64,000 nucleotides of DNA, taken from positions 1,827,497 to 1,891,496 of the forward strand of contig JAVTVJ010000373.1 of the NCBI GenBank assembly GCA_034509425.1, in the 5' to 3' direction. The notes under the pieces are model-generated. The model was not told where the DNA came from. It did not search any database and was given only the letters and a program-made list of their open reading frames with translations. The first letter of the stretch is position 1, and every line of letters starts with the position of its first letter. This stretch comes from Eopsaltria australis (Eukaryota; Chordata; Aves; Passeriformes; Petroicidae). The translations under genes and the position numbers were made by a program. Of this stretch, positions 57,601 to 64,000 are shown piece after piece.

Positions 57601-60600
57601 GCAGGTTGGGAACATCTCCATCGTCACAACTGAATCCAGAAGGAGATGCATGTTGACAGCCTCAGTGTCTAGCTTTCGACAACTGATTTGGCAAATTTGG
57701 ACCTGTGCAAATAACTAAGAGCAGATGTGTCAAATGGTTTTTATTTCCTAGAATTAACACTAGATACAGGACTACTAAAGGAAGTGGCCTGCCTATCCCC
57801 GCTGTGGGAGTCCCCTGACCCTCTCATACCTTCTCATTACCATTCCCTGACCAGATACAGGTTTCACTTGCACTAGAATAAATGAGATTGGCTGGAGCCA
57901 CAGCAGATATCAACCAGCACACAGGAGAGCTGGAGGACCAGCTCTTTTCACACCATTTGCTGCATACACACAGATAATGAGTTTGCCTGTTACTTGTTTT
58001 TAGCTTCCTGCAGCAAGTCCTTCCAATGTGGGGGGATCACCCCGTGACACCACATCTCCCCTGATTTCCTCTGGAACAGAAACGAGATCCCATTTATAAC
58101 TCTGTTCACACAAAATGTGACAGTTGTAGCTGTATTGAAAGACCAGCCTGACCCTGGCAGCCGCTCGCACTGTGATCAGAATAGTTATCAGTCAAACCCT
58201 GGTATGTGATGTCTGGTGGCAGTGAGGATGGATCTGCTCTTGCAATGATGTGATAATCCACGCAGTGAGAAGCAGAGACGCACAGCCCCACAGAAACAGA
58301 CAGGTGGAGGAGGAATTGTCTCAGAGTCAGGCACAAGTCTGAGCTAGCCATCCTGGACTCCCCGTATGGTCCACGGGGAAAAACAGGTTCTTTCAGGGAG
58401 TGACTCATCTCCTACTAAAATAGGTCAGAGGAACTGCTCTCCAGCAGCATCTGACTCCTCTCCACACGCTGTAAAGGGAACTCGAGGTGGACTAGTTCAG
58501 ATTTAAGCAATTTATTTTCACTTGTCCAGTGCTTGTTGGTGTGAGTCGCTGCCAGGCTGTACAAACTTTTCCGGAGTCAGTGGGAGTCGTGTCAAAGGGC
58601 TTTGGACCTGACACTCCAGGGTCTGAGTCAGACTCTGCATTTCCCAGAAAATCCCTGAATTTAAAGAGCTGGGCAGGGCTGAGCTAGAAGGAAAACATGC
58701 ACCTTAACCCCATATTCTAGAAAATAACAACAGGCAGCACATCCAAACAGAGAAATCCTGTCTTTTATTTTAAAAACTTGAGCAGCGTAAGACACTGAAG
58801 AGTTTGGCGCGGCATCTTTTGTTCCCCTGTTATCTTTCCAGTGAAAATGAGGTCACACTTTTCACTGTCACAATTCCTGGGACTTTCATCATCTTTCAGC
58901 CCAACGCATTCTCCTTCCTCTGGATTTTCCTCTTGATCTGAAGTATGTTGAAGTCAATGAAAATCGACGACGCTCGTAAGATGAGCCAGAATCCCTTGCT
59001 GGGAGAAGGGCACCAGATTTCTTGCTAACTCCTCCCTTCACCCTCTCTCAGCAGAAGCCGATGACAGGATTATTTTTTATCGAGATGCAGATACTACACA
59101 CAACCAGCACAAAAGATCAGTGATTAGCCTTTGCATAAGCAGCCAAGATTGCTTTTCCCTGACCTTATCAATCTGGTATTTGAATTTCTAGGGAGTTTTA
59201 GTGAGTGGGTTTTCTCGGGAAGATGAAATCCTTCCTTTTCAGCCTCACGTAAAGTTCCTGCTAACTTCACTGGAATTAGTTTCTCATTCAGGATAAAACC
59301 AGATAGCAGTCCATGACATGTCTGAGTTCAGGAAAGCCTCCAGGTTGCCAGGGTTTTCCTTTTCCTTCCTTTGCCCCACATTTTGACGCAGCCCATAAAA
59401 TGAGAACGAGTTATTTCCTGTGTGGTAGAACAGGAACAAAAATATCCCGATGCATGTGGCTGCCTACCTAGAAGCTACAAGTCTGAGCTTCCATGGGAGA
59501 TCCAGGGTGTAATTCTGCTGCTTAAAGGCAGACATCTGGTCCTGTCTGAGATGCCTGAGGGCATCTCAAATGTGTGCACAGGGCTGGCAGGTACAACACA
59601 GGAACTGCAGGAAATTCTTCTAGAAATCCCCACCATTTGGAAATCAAGCTCCAGAGCCCAAATAACCCATTTTTTTTATTCAGCCTGAGCAAATGATGAT
59701 TCATTTAGGCATCCAAAAATGCAGTTTGCAGGCATCTCCTGGTAGGTCTTTAGTACCCGGAGATCCTGTGAAACTATAGATCTGTGCAAGAAACAAGAGG
59801 TCTGGCTCCCTTTTACACTCTCCTTAAAGAAATGTTCAAACTTAGCACTGAACTACTCAGACAACAGTTTCTTTAACCTGCAAGGGAAAAAGGGATTTTT
59901 TTCCTCTCCCTGTGCCCCTCCAGTACTGTTTCACTGACTGAGCAGGATACTTTTAAAAACAACATCTCCTGAGTGCTGAGGAGCCAGAAGCCCACAACCT
60001 GCTTTGGGTGTGCACACCTCAGACCCTCCTTGCAGTTGCTGTGGCCTTTTAAACACTAAAAACCCACCAAGTCCACATCTGTCAGCCTGCAGGGGTTTGG
60101 AGGAGGAGCACAGGGCAGTTTGGGAAGGCAGGTCCATGTAATGTGTTGTGCTGAAAGCCAAACTCATCCCTGTTGATGTGACTGGACAATTGCTGAAGGA
60201 CTGAGCCAAGGGGCCACTCCAAATAGGAGCAATGAAGCTCATGGACCTCAGGATAAAGCATTTTGGCACAGAGAATAACCTTCCACATGTTCACCACTCT
60301 GCTTTCTGACCCGCAACACTGCTGCCAGCATCCTTCCCGAGGCTGTCACTGCTGCAAGGCTGCAGGTCCTTTCTCTGGCAGAAGCAGACACAGGAACCAG
60401 AGCTGGGATGAGAGCACTTTTAACAGCATTTGGTGTTTTTCTCACCTACTTTAGCCCTAACTCTGCAAGGCAATGGGGGCCCCGTGTTAATTCTAGGCCA
60501 GGCTTTGCCCCCTGGTCACTTGGGGAATACAGGTGTTTTGTGGAAGGCAGCAAAAGCATTGTGGGATCCCCAGGGAGGAAATCCCACCAGATCTGGGTGA

Positions 60601-61929
60601 GGCACATGGATCCCAATCCCTGCTTGCAGGCAGAGGTGAAGATGAGCAGTTGGCTCTCTGATCTTGAGAGAGAAGCACAGAAGCAGCCACAGCAGGGTAG
60701 TGAAGGGAGCCCTGGCACTTTGTACAAAGGAGAAGAGAGTGAAGTAAGCATGAAGAAGTCGTGCTGTGGATATAGAAAACAGCCAGAGGAGGGTTTGCTT
60801 TGCCAGTCAACAGGTCTTGTCTGCACATTCTGCTTTGCTTCAACGTGGAGGAGCTTCCCAGTGAGGCCCTGCTCCCATCTCCTGCGAGCAGGCATTTCAG
60901 TGGAAAGCAGTGCATTCAATTTTAGCTTTGTGTAGCAAATAGGCAATGGGGGGTGGGGGGGGAATGTTCTCAGGAAGAAGATTTTTGACAGTTTCCTTAA
61001 AAAGATAAGACCTATTCCATTCCAGTAGGGGATAATAGCTAGCACAAAAAACCACTGGGGGAGTTTTGCTGTGTGTCTTGTTCTTGTGAAAGTCGCCTAC
61101 TGACACCCTTGGATTTCAGCCAAGTGCCTACCTGAACAACAAGAACCTTCTTCCAAGCTGCCTATCCACCCCAGGCAGGTATGTTCCCTCCAGTCCCCAG
61201 GGACATGGCAGACAGGTATTTCCTGGGCCTGGCTGTGATTCCCCCAGTTCCATTGCCTGCCACCTGGAATTCTCCACCCCACCCCACCCCTCCAGCTGCT
61301 GTGACCTCCTTGAGCAGCTTCAGACAAAACCAGAGCCTTTTCCACAGCCGGGAGGTCTCGCACAAAGCACGAGAGTGCTCAGCAGACCCATCTACTCTGT
61401 GACCTTGGGGAGGGACTGATAACACCAGGGAAAGGAGGAAGGCAATTGTCTTGCACTGGCACAGCTGCTCTCTCAGGGAACATCTATTCAGACCCAGGAG
61501 CAAACAGATGGTTTTCTCCCACTGGCCCATCCATTCTTTCTTTTTCCTCTGACACTGCCCAAAGGGGTCACGGCAAGAATGGTGATTCTCCGTGTCCCTA
61601 ATGCATGTACATTGTCCTCCCTGTCCCACGCAGAGCAGGAGTGACCAAAGTCAGATGGATAACAAAGCTTCTTGACCTATTGGATGAGTAAAAAGTGCAG
61701 CTTTCCCTGTCCAGCCATGGCCATTCCTGGCTGTTCCCCTGCAAGGCCATGCACGAGGGGAAATAAGAGGCTGGTTGGTGCCAGAGCCGGGGGCTGAATC
61801 GTGTTTCAGCAGCTTGGGCACATCCGTGTGCTCTAAGCCAAGAGGAATGCAAACTGCTCAGCGATGAACAACTGCTCCAGCAGCCCACAGCCAAAAGGAG
61901 CCACACTGGGGCACGCCAGGCACTGACCC
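54661..61929. other. long non-coding stretch, few repeats
   Basis: About 7.3 kb without a recognised gene or transposon. A T-rich tract lies at about 56298-56325 and a G6-T-G8 run at 60948-60962. Frames up to 199 codons (minus, 60446-61045) overlap open frames on the other strand and match nothing I know. A mild CpG rise occurs around 58960-58980. The absence of any CR1 copy over this length is notable for the window. Confidence 0.45.
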
Positions 61930-62110
61930 AGCCCGGCGTGGAGGGAGCTGTCAGATTGTGTTATCACAGGGGCAAAGCTGCATCTTCCGCTTGGGAAATA
62001 AATGTGGCTGCTTTAGCGTGGTGGTTGTAGAGAGGCAAGAGACCATTACCCAGCAATTATGCTCTATCTCACCCGACCTTATCTCTTAATTGCACATTTG
62101 CAAGTGCTTC
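61930..62110. other. possible conserved non-coding element
   Basis: Unique, non-repetitive block with GATA-type cores (GTTATCAC near 61961, CTTATCTC near 62081), CTTAATTGC near 62086 and several CpGs at its start (CCCGGCGTGG near 61933). Motif density is the only evidence. Confidence 0.2.
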
Positions 62111-63591
62111 TACTTGCAGGGTGGTTGCAAGGAGGAAGGTGAAGTGGGGTTGCCTGTCTGGGAGATACCCTAGGGACCTACACCACTGCTAATTTTTAAG
62201 ATATAACAGTACAGTTGCACTTCTGCACTAGTGAATAGTTATTTTCCCTGGAATGAACTCCAAATGGTACAATTGGTGCAGACCTGCTCATCCAGGGCTT
62301 TATCTATACCCTCAAAGTACCAAGGATGATCAGATATACCTTGAAAACACAACTTTTGAAGAAGAAACACAAGAACAGCCATTCAATGCACAGACATTTC
62401 CATCTCCTTCCTTTTCCTCAGGATGTTGCACCAATCCATGGCCATCCAGGAACATCTGGTCCATCATTACATTGCACAACACGACCACTCGCGGCTTGAC
62501 GTCGCCTGCAGAAACAGAACTCAGAACCACCCATGCTGAAAGCCATCTGACACTGCAGCAGAAGAATTGTCACTGGTGGCTGCCAGAACATGGCATATGA
62601 CACATATTTTCAGGGCTGTCTCTTTCCAACCTACGGCAGCAACACTCACAAACATCTGCCTGTGCGTTACGGCATGGCTGATTTTTAAAGACTGGGTCTT
62701 GGATCTTGTAAGACAGTTTGGCACAAAGATCTGAGGAAACCATCCAGGAGTTAGGTTTCTGAGGACTTCAGCTGATAGGTGTGTCTGTTCCTTAATTCCA
62801 AGGTCTGTGCTCTCTCTCCTAGACTTTGCCACCTCTCCATTTTTCCTGAAAGTGTTTTAGGCCTGGAACCACAGTTTCTTTTTAGGACATTGGAATGCTC
62901 TCCAAAGGAATTAATTTTAATTTTTCCAAGTATTGCAATTGGCTGGGTGCCTTCAGCTTTGGTTAACTCCAATTCTGATTGAGTTTTCTGTCATTGGTGC
63001 AGTGACATCAGTACAAACTCATAATGTGTGTGTCTGGCTAAAGTTGGACCTCGTTCACATGGGACAATCTTTCCAAACACCCCCAGCTCGAGGCCAGTGT
63101 TGTTGGGGTGACAGAGGAAAACCCCAGAAACACCAGCCTGAGCACCAATAATAAAACTGAGATGTGTTTGGCTGTCCTTGGCTGTCACAAGGATGAGCCC
63201 CAAGATGACCTTGGCTCTGGAACCTGAGATACCTTTGCTTACAGACTCCACTGGTACTGGGGCCACCAAGAGATGGGGACATGTCACCAGAGGTATGAGG
63301 TGGATTGAAACCGTCACTGACGTGGCAAAGGCTGAGAGCTACAAAATGGGCTGTCACTATCAATGCTGTTTACTTTTGATGGTAACAGTGTTATTTTAAT
63401 CAAACCTTTGGTGGCTTAGAAGGTTGGTGATCTTTTCAACTGCTTTGTGAATTGAAAAATAAACTGAGAGCCATGTACAGGCTGAGAAAGAGTGATCTGA
63501 TTTCTGTTCCCTGGTGAGATTGGTGTGGCCACACACCATTTCCCTGCTGCTTGAAACCTTTCTGAGGTCATAATAAGCCTTTTTAGCTCAA
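62111..63591. other. non-coding stretch, nothing recognised
   Basis: Unique DNA. The 115-codon plus frame at 62253-62600 is less biased than most chance frames but has no domain I recognise and overlaps minus-strand frames. Confidence 0.45.
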
Positions 63592-63620
63592 TTTTTTTTC
63601 TTGATTTTTTTTTTTTTTTT
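63592..63620. repeat. T-rich homopolymer tract
   Basis: Two T-runs (T8 and T16) separated by CTTGA, with more T-rich sequence just downstream. Confidence 0.9.
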
Positions 63621-63699
63621 GTTTTCCTTCATATGTTTGAAAAGCAATTATGCTCAGCATTTTTTCCACGGTGGTGCTATTGGAAATCTGGTCACTGCA

Positions 63700-63920
63700 G
63701 AGTCCCTCGGGCACACGTCAGCGCCTCGTCACAACCTGGAATGTTTTCTGCCAGGAATGATGAGATGCGACAGCTCCCATTGAAGGGTATTCCTCCCAGA
63801 TAATTCCAGTTTCCAAGGTCCCGGGCTTTGAAGATAAACTTGTTGCTTGTTTGGTTTCCTAGCAACTTGTGCTCCGCGGCAGAAATGCATTCCTGGGACC
63901 CCGAGCTCTCCGATGCTTGG
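63700..63920. promoter_or_regulatory. weak CpG cluster at right edge
   Basis: About ten CpGs in 220 bp (CCTCGGGCACACGTCAGCGC near 63705, CTCCGCGGCAG near 63873, CCCCGAGCTCTCCGATGC near 63900). An ACGTCAGC half-CRE is included. It could be the edge of a CpG island that continues past the window, or a chance GC-richer patch. Confidence 0.25.
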
Positions 63921-64000
63921 AGCCCAGCTCTGCTCTGCTCTACTCTGGTGAAAGCAGCTGCCTGAAAACACAGGACTGGAGTGAGAAAGCTGGGGCTGGA

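Noticed and set aside
62253..62600. 115-codon plus frame with relatively even residue use
   Set aside because: No motif recognised, with overlapping minus-strand frames. Could only be rescued by conservation or RNA evidence.
1..64000. Endogenous retrovirus or other LTR element, tRNA, microRNA or CRISPR array
   Set aside because: I found no LTR pair, no gag or pol motif, no tRNA-type fold, no familiar microRNA seed region and no spaced direct-repeat array.

Overview
This window reads as nuclear DNA of a bird. The basis is ten 5'-truncated CR1-type LINE 3' ends. Most carry the avian CR1 signature of a conserved block ending in 'CCTTCCAACCCAAACCATTCTATGA'-like sequence plus octamer tails (ATTCTRTG, or its complement CACAGAAT). 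A few degenerate MIR-like SINE remnants fit an amniote. I see no bacterial gene organisation, no rRNA or tRNA gene, no CRISPR array and no intact mobile-element protein. I cannot name the species or the locus.

I found no protein-coding gene I can support. The longest open frames are short, lie in stop-poor or low-complexity stretches, match no family I recognise, and often stay open in several frames at once. The window is best read as intergenic or intronic DNA. An isolated short exon could be missed by eye.

Layout. 1-12.7 kb: unique DNA, a CpG/Sp1 cluster near 4.6-4.9 kb, a CR1 fragment at 6.0 kb, a CR1 whose tail expanded into a 51-bp minisatellite at 9.4-9.8 kb, a 570-bp pyrimidine-rich block with 22 TTCC units at 10.8-11.3 kb, and a 38-A tract. 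12.7-30 kb: four CR1 3' ends (16.6, 18.9, 25.3, 28.1 kb), MIR-like remnants near 20.1, 21.1 and 29.8 kb, and CAA, TA, CA and GGAT simple repeats. 30-45 kb: a 350-bp antisense CR1 at 33.3 kb, a MIR-like remnant at 40.9 kb, and three motif or CpG clusters (35.5, 37.1, 42.3 kb) that look like possible regulatory DNA. 45-64 kb: three more CR1 copies, two of which keep traces of the end of the ORF2 reading frame, a TATA/GC-box/forkhead cluster at 54.5-54.6 kb, and a mild CpG rise at the right edge.

There are no genes to link into a pathway. The repeats are a record of CR1 activity, seven copies in plus and three in minus orientation, with later tail expansion. The CpG and motif clusters are the only candidates for function. 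They are inferred from base patterns and need cross-species alignment or chromatin data to support them.
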